Part shown: positions 52,947-62,365 of the stretch, piece by piece
How the letters are laid out: every line of letters starts with the position of its first letter
Numbering within the stretch: position 1 is the stretch's first letter
Source: Terriglobia bacterium
Lineage (GTDB): Bacteria > Acidobacteriota > Terriglobia > Acidiferrales > UBA7541
Direction of reading: 5' to 3'
Length of the DNA stretch: 64,000 nt
Assembly: GCA_020073705.1 (NCBI GenBank)
Contig: JAIQES010000020.1
Span: 23,049-87,048, forward strand
Position numbers and translations under genes: made by a program
Notes under the pieces: model-generated
The model's database searches: none
The model's input: only the letters and a program-made list of their open reading frames with translations
Told to the model about the DNA's origin: nothing

Positions 52947-54124
52947 TGCTCCCCCTGGATGGGATCATCGTTGTCACGCTGGAGCAGGCCGTCGCCGGAC
53001 CGTTCGCGACGCGGCAACTCGCCGATCTCGGCGCCCGGGTCATTAAGATCGAACGGCCGCACACCGGCGATTTCGCGCGTGGGTATGATGAGACGGTGCA
53101 CGGCATGGCTTCTATTTTTGTGTGGCTCAATCGTTCGAAAGAAAGCCTTACTTTGAACCTCAAACACCCGCGGGCTCCTGAAATCATGTCGCGTCTGATA
53201 GAGCGCGCGGATGTGTTTTTGCAGAATCTGGCGCCCGGGGCGGCCGCGCGTTTAGGGCTTTCGGCTGAAGCATTGCTCGCACGATTTCCGCGTCTGATTG
53301 TTTGTGATATTTCAGGCTATGGGGATAGCGGACCCTACAGAGACAAGAAAGCATACGACCTGCTGATTCAGGGCGAGGCCGGTTTGATCTCGGTCACCGG
53401 CACGCCGGAGGTTCCGTCCAAGACCGGTATTTCCACTGCGGACATCAGCGCCGGAATGTACGCCTATTCCGGAATTCTGGCGGCTCTGTTGCAACGGGAA
53501 AAATCCGGCAAGGGGACGCGGGTCGAAGTGTCGATGTTCGAGACTCTATGTGAATGGATGATGTTTCCTCTTTACTACGCCCACTTCGGTGGTGTGCCCT
53601 TTACACGCAGTGGCCCGAATCACGCTACGATTTTTCCTTACGGGCCGTTCCGTGCCGGTGACGGCAAAGTGGTGATCATCGGAATACAGAATGAGCCGGA
53701 GTGGAAGGTATTCTGCGAACGCGTGCTGAAACGTCCCGAGTTGTGCGGCGACTCCCGGTTCGGCTCCAATTCGCGGCGACTCGCGAATCGCGAGGCTCTA
53801 GGCTTGATTATTGAGTCGGCTTTTGCGCAGCTTAAGACAAAAGATCTTTTGGAATTACTCGACGCAGCCGGAATCGCCAACTCACAAATGAACAATCTCG
53901 AAGATGTCTGGAATCATCCCCAGCTTGCGAACCGGAAACGCTGGCGTACTGTCGAATCCGGCGCCGGACCGATTCCCGTCCTGCTGCCTCCAGGGATGCC
54001 TTCCGGTGCCGAACCGCGCTTGGACCGGATTCCGGAGTTAGGCGCCAACGTCGAAGCGCTCCTAACCGAACTAGGTTACTCTCGGCCGGAGATTGAACAT
54101 TTACGCGCCGAGCAGGTGGTATGA
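52946..54124 (+). CDS. CaiB/BaiF (class III) CoA-transferase 3
   Basis: 392 residues from the ATG at 52946. Features: GIIVVTLEQAVAGPFATRQL, ADLGARVIKIERPHTGDFAR, WLNRSKESLTLNLKHPRA, LQNLAPGAAARLGLS, SGYGDSGPYRDKKAYDLLIQ with the catalytic Asp, and ISTADISAGMYAYSGILAAL. Many relatives act on dicarboxylic acyl-CoAs such as succinyl, mesaconyl or itaconyl. It is coupled to an acyl-CoA dehydrogenase relic, so a former acid activation-dehydrogenation pair is likely. Confidence 0.87.
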   Translation: MLPLDGIIVVTLEQAVAGPFATRQLADLGARVIKIERPHTGDFARGYDETVHGMASIFVWLNRSKESLTLNLKHPRAPEIMSRLIERADVFLQNLAPGAAARLGLSAEALLARFPRLIVCDISGYGDSGPYRDKKAYDLLIQGEAGLISVTGTPEVPSKTGISTADISAGMYAYSGILAALLQREKSGKGTRVEVSMFETLCEWMMFPLYYAHFGGVPFTRSGPNHATIFPYGPFRAGDGKVVIIGIQNEPEWKVFCERVLKRPELCGDSRFGSNSRRLANREALGLIIESAFAQLKTKDLLELLDAAGIANSQMNNLEDVWNHPQLANRKRWRTVESGAGPIPVLLPPGMPSGAEPRLDRIPELGANVEALLTELGYSRPEIEHLRAEQVV

Positions 54125-54243
54125 AGTGTCCTACAACTCAATCTTCTTTCGAGCGGCAGCGACCTCGTACGGCATCAGGGGAAGGATGGTGCGAAAGTCT
54201 TTTAGCAGCATTCTCCCGAGGGCACGATCATGCGGGCGGCGCG

Positions 54244-55344
54244 TTAATCGTACGAGAGGGCTTCGATGGCGTCCTTGCGGCTCGCCAGCCATGCGGGGTA
54301 GCTCGCACCCAGCGAGCCCCCAATGACGGCGATCGCGGCGGACCGCAGAATCCATTCGGGCGTAATCAGAATTGAAAGAGTCGGGAACGCGGCTAGAAAC
54401 AGCACCCGCGTGACATAGCTCATCGTGATGCCCAGAACTATGCCAATCGCGCAGATGAAGGCCGATTCCCCGAGCAAGGCCCGGATGATATATCCCTTCG
54501 ATGCGCCAATGGATTTCAGAATGCCGATGTCCCGCGTCCGCTCGATCACGGTCGTGTACATGGAAAGCAGAATCACCAGGAAGCCGATCGACACCGCGAG
54601 CGCAATCATGCTGTCGATAAAGGTATCGAGCCCCGGAAGGCTGGTCGAGGTCATCAGGGAAAGGAAATCCTTGAGCGGGCGGATTTCGTAGCGCGGGAAG
54701 ATCTGCCGCATCTGGTCCATCACGGCCTGCGTGTGGTCCGGCCGTGTGCACTTCAGGAAGAAAATCGACGTCTTGTCCCGGGAGCCCGAAAGATCCTGCA
54801 AGGTCTGGATCGGCACGAACAGGCGCGCGCCTTTGCCGTGTTCCACAATCCCGGCGACATGGAAATCATGGTCCAGCAGGCGGAATGTTCCACCGACCGC
54901 GACATGCTTTGCTTTTGCTGCCCAGTCATCGATCAGTATGTCATCCGCCCCCTCCATGTCGTGCCCTTCGAGGAAAACGAACCCTCCCGAAACGCCACGG
55001 AAGCTTTCCGGATCAATCCCGTAGATCACGTCGATTCCGCCCGACGAGCTGAATTGCAGCAGCACGGGAGCGACCGCCTGGACATACTTCATTTCGCGCA
55101 GCTTGTCGCCGATTTTGATCGGCATGGGCGCGCCGCTGAACGCCAGAAACACGGACGCCGAGGGCGGCTGTAGCATAATATCCGCGCCAATGCCCTCGAT
55201 GCGCTTGGCCGTCTCCTGCATCAGGCCACTGGTGAGCCCGACGATCAGGATGATGAGAGCCACCTCGACGCCGACCGCGATTACGCTCACGATTGTCCGG
55301 ATCGGCCGGCGCAGCACGTTGTTCACAATCAGTTGCCAGATCAT
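54244..55344 (-). CDS. ABC transporter permease, MacB/FtsX type
   Basis: 366 residues. An N-terminal helix (NNVLRRPIRTIVSVIAVGVE), a large periplasmic domain (about 45-240) and three C-terminal helices in an FtsX-type domain: DSMIALAVSIGFLVILLSMY, ERTRDIGILKSIGASKGYII, GESAFICAIGIVLGITMSYV and SLGASYPAWLASRKDAIEAL. Such permeases work with an ATPase in lipoprotein trafficking or efflux. The start overlaps the lipoprotein gene by 4 bp. No ATPase follows: about 120 bp downstream an opposing CoA-transferase gene ends, so the operon may have been cut. Confidence 0.84.
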   Translation of the reverse strand: MIWQLIVNNVLRRPIRTIVSVIAVGVEVALIILIVGLTSGLMQETAKRIEGIGADIMLQPPSASVFLAFSGAPMPIKIGDKLREMKYVQAVAPVLLQFSSSGGIDVIYGIDPESFRGVSGGFVFLEGHDMEGADDILIDDWAAKAKHVAVGGTFRLLDHDFHVAGIVEHGKGARLFVPIQTLQDLSGSRDKTSIFFLKCTRPDHTQAVMDQMRQIFPRYEIRPLKDFLSLMTSTSLPGLDTFIDSMIALAVSIGFLVILLSMYTTVIERTRDIGILKSIGASKGYIIRALLGESAFICAIGIVLGITMSYVTRVLFLAAFPTLSILITPEWILRSAAIAVIGGSLGASYPAWLASRKDAIEALSYD

Positions 55345-56282
55345 GGCTGCGTCCCCGCCGAGTCTTCGCCCACGCGCACCAGTTCGGCTCCCGCTGGCTG
55401 AGCCAGCTCAAATTGGTCGGCGGAAATCGCTACGTTTATGCTCAACTTGGTGATGCGAATCTCGAGCTTGTAATCATCCTGCGGACGCCAGATATGAATG
55501 TCTCGCGGGTATTGCGTCTGCGCCGCGACAGGTTCGGCCCTGGCGGCAGCCGCCGCTCCGAGGGGCTGCCAGTCCGCATAAGCGATGTCGGAATCGAGCC
55601 GTCCGTTCGCCCCATAAAGCTGCACGCGAGAGACGCGCAGATCGGCGCGGTCGAACCAGATTTTCCTCGCGATTTCAAGTTTTCCGCCATCCACCGGCCG
55701 CAACACTGTCAGGATGTAATAGCGGTTCGAATCGGCGTCGAACTGTTCAAATAGCACGCTCGCGCTGTCCGCGAGTTCCGGCCAGAATAGGGCTTCGACG
55801 ATGTGCTGCGGGCGCAGGTTTTCAATCGGCTTTTTCGATGCGCGCGTGAGGGATGTCGCACCCACCAGGAACGTGTTTTTTGACGGAATGTAAATTCGAA
55901 ACGTTTCGCCGTCGCTTACCATGTCGAAGATATTCTTCGCGACGACCGGCGCCTGCCCGATCACACGCACCGTCGCGGGACGCTCGGCCAAAATGAAACC
56001 GGGGACGTCGTGGTATTCTTCGATGACGCCGCTATAAGTTGAGCCTGTGCTGGGGATCAGATCCACGGTCGCCTGCAGGCTGCGCACGGCCAGTGCCTGC
56101 TCGTTGTAGGCGGCCAAGAGCTGCCCCTCGCTCGCCTCCATTTGCTTGTGAATTTCCTCTTTTTTTACCTCATGCCTGGTCTTGATCGTTACACACCCTG
56201 CCGCCAGCATTGGCGCCAGGGCCACCAGAGCACACCAGATTTGCGGCCGCTTTCTCAGTCTCTTTCGCCCCTCACAGCACAA
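55341..56282 (-). CDS. Outer-membrane lipoprotein-like protein, LolA/DUF4292 type
   Basis: 313 residues, TTG start. The signal peptide ends in a lipobox, PMLAAGC (Cys30), so lipidation is likely. The mature part has ALAVRSLQATVDLIPSTGST and a beta sheet rich in FILAERPATVRVIGQAP and FRIYIPSKNTFLVG, resembling LolA/LolB-like half-barrels that bind lipid tails. With the co-transcribed permease it probably moves an envelope lipid or lipoprotein. An alternative start inside the signal region cannot be excluded. Confidence 0.72.
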   Translation of the reverse strand: MCCEGRKRLRKRPQIWCALVALAPMLAAGCVTIKTRHEVKKEEIHKQMEASEGQLLAAYNEQALAVRSLQATVDLIPSTGSTYSGVIEEYHDVPGFILAERPATVRVIGQAPVVAKNIFDMVSDGETFRIYIPSKNTFLVGATSLTRASKKPIENLRPQHIVEALFWPELADSASVLFEQFDADSNRYYILTVLRPVDGGKLEIARKIWFDRADLRVSRVQLYGANGRLDSDIAYADWQPLGAAAAARAEPVAAQTQYPRDIHIWRPQDDYKLEIRITKLSINVAISADQFELAQPAGAELVRVGEDSAGTQP

Positions 56283-56391
56283 TCAATCAATCTAGCAACC
56301 ACTCTAGGAGGTGTCAATGAAGCGCCATACCATCGACATTTTCTTCATAAAGTCTCCGGATATTCAGGATCATGCGCCATGAAACCATCCG

Positions 56392-56958
56392 CTACTGCGG
56401 GCGGGCGACTTCGACGGGCAGTCCCGCCACGGCGGGCTTCACGCGGCGGAGAACCTCGCTGGCCCATAACTTTTCGGTGAGCAGTGTCAGGAAACCGTTC
56501 TCGAAATCGCAGACCGCGCAAAACACATAATTTCGAAATGCGGCGTGATACGCGTCCACACCGCGGCGGGCCAGTTCGCTTTCTACGCCGGCGTCGCCCG
56601 AAGCCAGCAACGAGCCGGCACGCGCGCCAAACGTCTCCCCGGCAAAGCGTTCGAGGAGTTCAGCGAGCGACTCAGGGGCTGGGGCGGGAACCGTGACCAA
56701 ATGGCCTGACGATTTTTCTTCAAAGGGGATCGCATGCAGGGTGCAATATTCGCGCACGCGGTCCAGATGGGCAAAAAAATCGAGCGCCCACGGCTCCGTC
56801 CCCGCCAGCGCGCCAAGCGCGGAGGCCCAGATGTGCGCGGCGTCACTGCCGTGGGCCGGCTCCCGGCTTTCGACTTCCATCAGGTCAAGCCCGACCGCTC
56901 TTACATCCACACCCAGATCGAGCGGCTCGACTTCCATCACGTAATGCAGATTTGCCAT
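56392..56958 (-). CDS. Conserved-looking hypothetical protein
   Basis: 188 residues from the ATG at 56958. Not recognised. It has acidic N-terminal strands (MEVEPLDLGVDVRAVGLDLM), alternating helices and a C-terminal segment RNYVFCAVCDFENGFLTLLT. No signal peptide or membrane helix. It starts 8 bp after the preceding hypothetical gene and seems part of the run with mltG and ruvX. Confidence 0.55.
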   Translation of the reverse strand: MANLHYVMEVEPLDLGVDVRAVGLDLMEVESREPAHGSDAAHIWASALGALAGTEPWALDFFAHLDRVREYCTLHAIPFEEKSSGHLVTVPAPAPESLAELLERFAGETFGARAGSLLASGDAGVESELARRGVDAYHAAFRNYVFCAVCDFENGFLTLLTEKLWASEVLRRVKPAVAGLPVEVARPQ

Positions 56959-56965
56959 CGCGCGC

Positions 56966-57529
56966 TCAGGCATCCGCCGACGCGCTCTTTGCGAACCGCT
57001 TCTGGAAATCCGGCGACGCTTTGCGTACCTCGAGCCAGTCGAAAAATGCGCCGGGAGTTTCGAGCCATACCTTGAACCACTGCATGATTTCTTCCTTCTC
57101 GGCGCGCTTTTCGGGTTCCACCTTGTGGTTGCGCGCAATCATCTCCGCGCGGCGGTGGCCCAGTCGCGCAACTTCGAGCACACGCTCGGCCGCGGCGTGT
57201 TCCCCATCGTTCTTGAATTTCCGGAACAGTTCGTCCAGGCGCACGATGCACATCTCCGCGTCCTCGAACGTCGCGAAATGGAGCAGGTCCTGGAATTCTT
57301 CCTCGTATAGCCCTTCGGTGTCCGCCTTTGTGGTCCACACAACACGCATACCAGCCGTGTCCAGCACACCGGCAATGTAATCGGGCGAGGTTTTTCCCGC
57401 CGCACCCAGCCGCGCCACCAGTTGGCGCCGGATCTGTTCAACCTCGGCCGGCGTGAACCGCGGCACGGAAAACTCGCGCGCGATTTCCAGGATCATTTCC
57501 TTCTTCGTCGGGTGATCCGGACGTGTCAT
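56966..57529 (-). CDS. Hypothetical helical protein
   Basis: 187 residues, mostly helical and charged. The start MTRPDHPTKKEMILEIAREF overlaps the mltG stop by 4 bp, so they are co-translated. Other segments: VEQIRRQLVARLGAAGKTSP, YIAGVLDTAGMRVVWTTKAD. Not assigned to a family by eye. Its fixed place behind mltG suggests a conserved operon. Confidence 0.6.
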   Translation of the reverse strand: MTRPDHPTKKEMILEIAREFSVPRFTPAEVEQIRRQLVARLGAAGKTSPDYIAGVLDTAGMRVVWTTKADTEGLYEEEFQDLLHFATFEDAEMCIVRLDELFRKFKNDGEHAAAERVLEVARLGHRRAEMIARNHKVEPEKRAEKEEIMQWFKVWLETPGAFFDWLEVRKASPDFQKRFAKSASADA

Positions 57530-58596
57530 CGGGACCTCGTGGGACTGGATTTGTTCGCGGCCGGCGCCGGGAATGCGCCGCCGTCCGCTCGGCTCTGTGA
57601 CTGTCCGAGCAAACGGCGGTACCTTGCGACATTCTGATTATGCTCCTGAAGGGTCTTGCTGAAGAAGTGCCCGCCCTCGGTATTTGCGACAAAGTAGAGA
57701 TCGTCGGTCGGTGGCGGATCGAGAGCTGCGCGCAACGCTGATTCGCCCGGATTGGCAATGGGGCCCGGGGGCAGGCCCTTGTTGTGGTACGTGTTATAAG
57801 GGGAGGCGAAATTCAGGTCCCCCCCGTCGAGTCTGCCGTTGTACTTCCCCGCGAGCGTGAGCGCGTACACAACAGTGGGGTCGCATTGCAGCGGCAGGCC
57901 GGTGCGCAACCGGTTCTCAAACACGCCGGCAACGCGCGGGAGTTCTTCAGGGAGCGGCGTTTCTCTTTCCACCATCGAAGCGAGTGTCACCACATCCTGC
58001 ACGCTGCGGTGCGCTGCGAGCGCATCGGCGGATGGCAAGGTGATCCACGCCTGGCGGAAGCGCTTCACCATCGCTGCGGCCATATTCTTTCCCGTCGTGT
58101 GGCGCGGGAACTTATAGATCGCGGGGAAGAGAAATCCTTCGAGTGTCGGCGCATCGGGTGCGAGATCGCGGATGAGGGAAGGATCGCGCGCCGCGGCAAG
58201 GAATTCGTCGCGAGAAAGAAATCCTTCACCGGCTGCCAGGCCGGCAATATCAAACATCGTGAAGCCCTCGGGCACGACGAGTTCTTTGACGTACACGCGG
58301 CCATTCGCCAGCGCGTCAAACACCTCGAACGCCGTCACCGGATGATCGAAAAAATATTCGCCGGCCTCGAGTGTCCGCCGCTTCCGCGACCGGCACAACG
58401 CTTCAAATGCGGCCCGGCTTCGCACCACGCCATTTTCGGCGAGCAGACGCGCAATCGCGCGCTGCGATGCGCCATGCGGGATGTCCACGTACACGCCGCC
58501 GGCCGGGAATCCCTGGTACGGCTGGAACAGAGCCGTGTACACATATCCCGCCGCGACCATCAGCAGAATCAGAAGGAGAAGCAGGAGACGGCGCAT
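57526..58596 (-). CDS. mltG: Endolytic murein transglycosylase MltG
   Basis: 356 residues. One N-terminal membrane helix (RLLLLLLILLMVAAGYVYTA), a LysM-like segment (VDIPHGASQRAIARLLAENG) and the YceG catalytic domain: VVPEGFTMFDIAGLAA, TLEGFLFPAIYKFPR, VTLASMVERETPLPEEL with the catalytic Glu, LPLQCDPTVVYAL, SPYNTYHNKGLPPGPIANPG. It cleaves nascent glycan strands at the inner membrane. One base separates it from ruvX. Confidence 0.93.
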   Translation of the reverse strand: MRRLLLLLLILLMVAAGYVYTALFQPYQGFPAGGVYVDIPHGASQRAIARLLAENGVVRSRAAFEALCRSRKRRTLEAGEYFFDHPVTAFEVFDALANGRVYVKELVVPEGFTMFDIAGLAAGEGFLSRDEFLAAARDPSLIRDLAPDAPTLEGFLFPAIYKFPRHTTGKNMAAAMVKRFRQAWITLPSADALAAHRSVQDVVTLASMVERETPLPEELPRVAGVFENRLRTGLPLQCDPTVVYALTLAGKYNGRLDGGDLNFASPYNTYHNKGLPPGPIANPGESALRAALDPPPTDDLYFVANTEGGHFFSKTLQEHNQNVARYRRLLGQSQSRADGGAFPAPAANKSSPTRSR

Positions 58597-58597
58597 G

Positions 58598-59116
58598 TCA
58601 GTCTCGCGCTCCGGGCTGTGAGCGCGCGCGGTGCAAATAGTCCCGTAGGATGACAGCAGCGGCGATATCGTCGACCGGAGCCTTCCGCCTGCTTCGAGAG
58701 TGCTGCGTGCGCCCGCGACGCGATGGCGCCGTCGAGTTTGTTGCGGCGAGAGCCTGTTTGGCTTCCCACGAACTCAGCCGCTCATCCATCATTTCGACCG
58801 GAATACCAATAGCTCTTTCGACGCGCGCGGCAAACGCCCTCGCTTCCTCCGACATTTCGCTCGGTGTGCCGTCCAGGTGCAGAGGCAGCCCGACGACAAT
58901 ACGGCGCACCGCGTGCTCCCGTACCAACTCGCGCAGACGGGCGAGATCGCGCCGGCGGTTGACCCTCGTCCAGGTCGCAAACGGACGCGACGTCACGCCG
59001 TGCTCGTCCGAGAGCGCCAAGCCCAGCCGCTTCAGTCCGTAGTCGATAGCGAGAATTACACCCGTGCCTGCGGGTCCCACACCAGATTGCAAAGCGCGGA
59101 GGAAAGGAAAAGCCAT
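58598..59116 (-). CDS. ruvX: Holliday junction resolvase-like RuvX/YqgF
   Basis: 172 residues, RNase H-like fold. Motifs: ILAIDYGLKRLGLALSDEHG with the first catalytic Asp, RRIVVGLPLHLDGTPSEMSE, VEMMDERLSSWEA with acidic residues, and VDDIAAAVILRDYL with the final Asp. Widely conserved and linked to 16S rRNA 5'-end processing and DNA repair. First gene of the ruvX-mltG run. Confidence 0.93.
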   Translation of the reverse strand: MAFPFLRALQSGVGPAGTGVILAIDYGLKRLGLALSDEHGVTSRPFATWTRVNRRRDLARLRELVREHAVRRIVVGLPLHLDGTPSEMSEEARAFAARVERAIGIPVEMMDERLSSWEAKQALAATNSTAPSRRGRTQHSRSRRKAPVDDIAAAVILRDYLHRARSQPGARD

Positions 59117-59329
59117 GCACCATTATAACGCGGAAGCGGGATCCGGCGCGGGTAGTGCGCGGACCCGCCCGCGGTTCAAGGGGGAACCCTTCGCTTCGCT
59201 CAGGGCAAGCATCCTCGCTCGCCGGATTCCCAGAGCGGCCAGAGGCCCGTGATTCTCACTTGCTGGTCCGGACCTGAGGGAGTCGAAAATTATAGCCCGG
59301 GGAAACGGAATATGACTGCAGCTCTCATT

Positions 59330-60229
59330 TCAGCGCGGTTTCCTTCTGCTCGCAACGCCTTGAGGATGAACAATCGCGTCGGCGACGCGGACGACGCGGG
59401 CGATTTCGGCGACGTCGTGGACGCGGACGATGTGCGCCCCGCCGAGAATTGCCGCAGTCACCGTGGCGGCGGTGCCAAGCAACCGCTCGCCCGGAGGCAG
59501 CGGCGGCTCTCCCGGCCGGGCGAGTGCTTCGCCAAGGAAAGCCTTTCGCGAGGTGCCGATCACGATCGGGCAGCCGAGGCGCGCGAACTCGGGAAGCCGG
59601 GCGAGGATTTCGAAATTCTGTTCGTGGGACTTGCCAAACCCAATGCCCGGGTCGACCAGGACCTGTGATTTCGCGAGACCCGCGTGCTTCGCGCGTGCCA
59701 GCGCGGCGCGAAGTCCCGCCATCACGTCGCGGATCACATTGCGGGCGAACGGCCCTCGTTGCATTGTGCGGGGCGTGCCGCGCATGTGCATCAGGATGAC
59801 CGGCGCGCGTGCGCGGCGCGCGGCCTCGGCCAGACGTGGATCGCTACGCAATGCGGAAATGTCGTTAACGATTTCGGCGCCGGCAGCCAGTGCAGCTTCG
59901 GCGACTTCGGCCTTCTGGGTGTCCACCGAGACCGGGATGCGCAGCTTGCCGCGCAAGGTTTCGAGCACGGGCAGGATGCGCGACAGTTCCTCCCGCGCGG
60001 AAACAGGCGCGGCGGCGGGACGTGTGGATTCGCCGCCAAGGTCGAGGATGTCTGCGCCAGCGCGTTCGAGTTCCAGTGCGTGGGCGACGGCAGCTTCCGG
60101 ATCGCGATAAACGCCGCCGTCGGAGAAACTGTCGGGCGTAATGTTCAGCACCCCCATAACCAGCGTGCGCTCACCAAGGACCAGTCTGCGAGTCGGAAGC
60201 TGGAGGCAAGAATGTTTGCGCCGGAACAT
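59330..60229 (-). CDS. folP: Dihydropteroate synthase FolP
   Basis: 299 residues. It makes dihydropteroate from pABA and the pterin diphosphate. Signatures: MGVLNITPDSFSDGG, GADILDLGGESTRPAAAPVS, PVSVDTQKAEVAEAALAAGA, IVNDISALR, VILMHMRGTPRTMQ, VLVDPGIGFGKSHEQNFEIL, VIGTSRKAFLG and IVRVHDVAE. All substrate-binding blocks are present. Single gene, separated from ruvX by about 210 bp. Confidence 0.95.
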   Translation of the reverse strand: MFRRKHSCLQLPTRRLVLGERTLVMGVLNITPDSFSDGGVYRDPEAAVAHALELERAGADILDLGGESTRPAAAPVSAREELSRILPVLETLRGKLRIPVSVDTQKAEVAEAALAAGAEIVNDISALRSDPRLAEAARRARAPVILMHMRGTPRTMQRGPFARNVIRDVMAGLRAALARAKHAGLAKSQVLVDPGIGFGKSHEQNFEILARLPEFARLGCPIVIGTSRKAFLGEALARPGEPPLPPGERLLGTAATVTAAILGGAHIVRVHDVAEIARVVRVADAIVHPQGVASRRKPR

Positions 60230-60508
60230 GATCCGAGTCTAATGCAGGAGGAACCACAATAAAACTGAAGAGAAATGAGCGCCACAGAGGACACCGAGAA
60301 CACCGAGCCTTACGAAACTGAAAATGAACATGATTCATGAGTGGAAAGAGTCTTGGAAAACGTGTCGCCCGCGTGTTCATCACGGAACGCGTAACCCGAG
60401 AGGCGCGCAGGGCATCATAGGTGTGGGGTATGATTGCCGGACGGTCTTGAATCCGCACTACAGTTAAGCTGGGCCTGTTTCATGCAGACGAGAGGAGATA
60501 TGGGCTGA

Positions 60509-61228
60509 ATGGGGATGTTAAAGATCGTTCGAACCATGGCGGTGCTGCTGTGTGCGGCGGTCGTGGGTCTCACCCTTTCCGCAGGAGCTCGGGTCGGCGC
60601 GCCCCAGCAAAGTAATTGGACGCTGGAAAGCGTGCTCAAGCAACTCGACATGCAGGCGAAGGAGTTCCACAGCCTGACGGCGGATTTAGAGCGGACGAAG
60701 GTAACCGTCGTGGTGAATGACAAGTCCACTGAATCCGGGCAAATCTTCGTACGGCGCGATGACAAGATGCGGATCGAGCTGACGCAGCCGGATCCGCGAA
60801 CCATTCTGCGGGACGGCGACGATTTCTACATCTATAACCCGAAAATTCACCGCGTCGAGGAGTACAACCTGGGCAAGAAGAAGTCCCTCGTAGATCAATT
60901 CCTGTTGCTGGGCTTCGGAACGTCTGGGTCGGAACTGAAGAAGGGTTACTTGGTTACACTGGAAGGCGAAGAGGTGCTCGACAACCGCAAGGTCGTGTTG
61001 CTGGAGCTGACTCCGAAATCCGAAGAAGTGCGGAACCAGCTTTCAAAAATCGAGTTATGGATCGACGAATCTACATGGCTCCCGGCGCAGCAAAAGTTTT
61101 ATGAAACGGGGTCCGGCGATTATTTCATCATCCGGTACAAGAACATGGTGCGGAACGTGCGAATCGCCGATTCGCGATTCAAACCCCGCTGGCCGCATGA
61201 CACCACTCGCGTGAAACCCCAAGAATGA
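60509..61228 (+). CDS. Periplasmic LolA-like outer-membrane lipoprotein carrier
   Basis: 239 residues, GAGGAG upstream of the ATG. A signal peptide (VRTMAVLLCAAVVGLTLSAG) leads to a LolA-type half barrel: VLKQLDMQAKEFHSLTADLE, GQIFVRRDDKMRIELTQPDP, DGDDFYIYNPKIHRVEEYNL and ELWIDESTWLPAQQKFYETG. It could ferry lipoproteins or lipids across the periplasm. The stop overlaps the following oxidase start by 4 bp. Confidence 0.82.
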   Translation: MGMLKIVRTMAVLLCAAVVGLTLSAGARVGAPQQSNWTLESVLKQLDMQAKEFHSLTADLERTKVTVVVNDKSTESGQIFVRRDDKMRIELTQPDPRTILRDGDDFYIYNPKIHRVEEYNLGKKKSLVDQFLLLGFGTSGSELKKGYLVTLEGEEVLDNRKVVLLELTPKSEEVRNQLSKIELWIDESTWLPAQQKFYETGSGDYFIIRYKNMVRNVRIADSRFKPRWPHDTTRVKPQE

Positions 61229-62310
61229 CCAGCAAGCAAGACGTGCATCGGGTACAAGAGACAACCGAAATCAATCCAGCGTATCTCGAAGACGCCTCCG
61301 GGCTTCGTGGCCATGCTGAGCGGCTATTCGTTCCAGAAGACGAGAAAGGCGTAGCCGAGGTGCTGCAACGCGCCACGCGCGAACGGATTCCGGTAACCGT
61401 CTCCGGCGCTGGCACCGGTGTCAGCGGCGGCCGAGTGCCGCAAGGTGGCTGGTTGATTTCAATGGAGAAGTTTACCCGGCTGGACATCAAGCCCGGCTGT
61501 GCTGTGGCTGGTGCGGGCGTGCTGCTGCGTGACCTGCACGCCGCCGCGGCAGCCACCGGACAATTTTACGCTCCTGATTCCACTGAAACCGGCGCCTGTA
61601 TCGGCGGCAACATCGGCACCAACGCCAGCGGATCGCGCAGTTTTCGCTACGGCGCAACGCGCCAACACGTCCTGGGGCTGCGCGTCGTGCTGGCAGGCGG
61701 GGAGGTTCTGCACGCGCGCCGCGGCCAGCCGGTGGATTTTCCCCTCCCTTCGATTTCGATTCCGCGAACCACCAAACACTCGGCCGGCTACAGCCTCCGT
61801 CCGGGGATGGATTGGGTGGATCTGTTCGTGGGTTCCGAAGGCACATTGGGAGTGATTACCGAGGCCGTACTGCGCTTGTTGCCGGCGCCCCAAGCACTCC
61901 TAGCCGGCGTGGTTTTTTTCGAAGAAGATAACGATGCACTCAATGCAGTCGATCACTGGCGCGCCACAGCCAGCCCTCGCATGATCGAGTATTTTGACCG
62001 GCCCTCGCTCGACATGTTGCGCACCCGTTTCCCGGAGATTCCGGCTAGGGCTCACGCGGCCCTGCTGATCGAGCAGGAAATCGAGGACGAAGACGACCCC
62101 GAAATTGCCCGCTGGCTGGACCGGCTCAAACAGGACCAGGCGCTCGTGGACGACTCCTGGTTCGGAATCTCGGCGGCAGAACGCGAGCGCTTTCGTTTGT
62201 TCCGCCACAGTTTGCCGGATCTGGTGAACGAGACGTTGCGCCGCACGGGCAGCCTGAAAATGGCCTCGGATTGCGCCGTGCCAGTGCCGGGAAGTCGTGG
62301 CTTGTCGTGA
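61225..62310 (+). pseudogene. GlcD-type FAD-binding oxidase, truncated at the C-terminus
   Basis: 361 codons of what should be about 450-480 or more. The FAD domain is intact: ERIPVTVSGAGTGVSGGRVP, YAPDSTETGACIGGNIGTNA, SGSRSFRYGATRQHVLGLRV and DLFVGSEGTLGVITEAVLRL. The cap domain starts but stops abruptly after SLKMASDCAVPV, where relatives continue with a further 100 or more residues. From about 62287 the sequence becomes attC-like and leads into a cassette array. It overlaps the LolA-like gene by 4 bp. Probably inactive as it stands. Confidence 0.7.
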
Positions 62311-62347
62311 GTCGCTGGCCCGGCGTGGCTCAGCTCTGACGTTAGCC
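62287..62347 (+). other. attC-like half site at the left edge of the cassette array
   Basis: GTTAGCC at 62341-62347 resembles the integron R' core (GTTRRRY, one mismatch), preceded by GGCTCAGCTCTGAC in the style of L'. The matching R'' element (RYYYAAC) is missing on the oxidase side. It marks where the truncated oxidase gene meets the first cassette. Confidence 0.5.
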
Positions 62348-62365
62348 CCCACAAGGAGACAGGGC

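Noticed and set aside
54131..54751. 206-codon minus-strand frame overlapping the ABC permease
   Set aside because: Out of frame with the permease, Arg/His/Asp-rich with no domain features; the permease frame is the real one.
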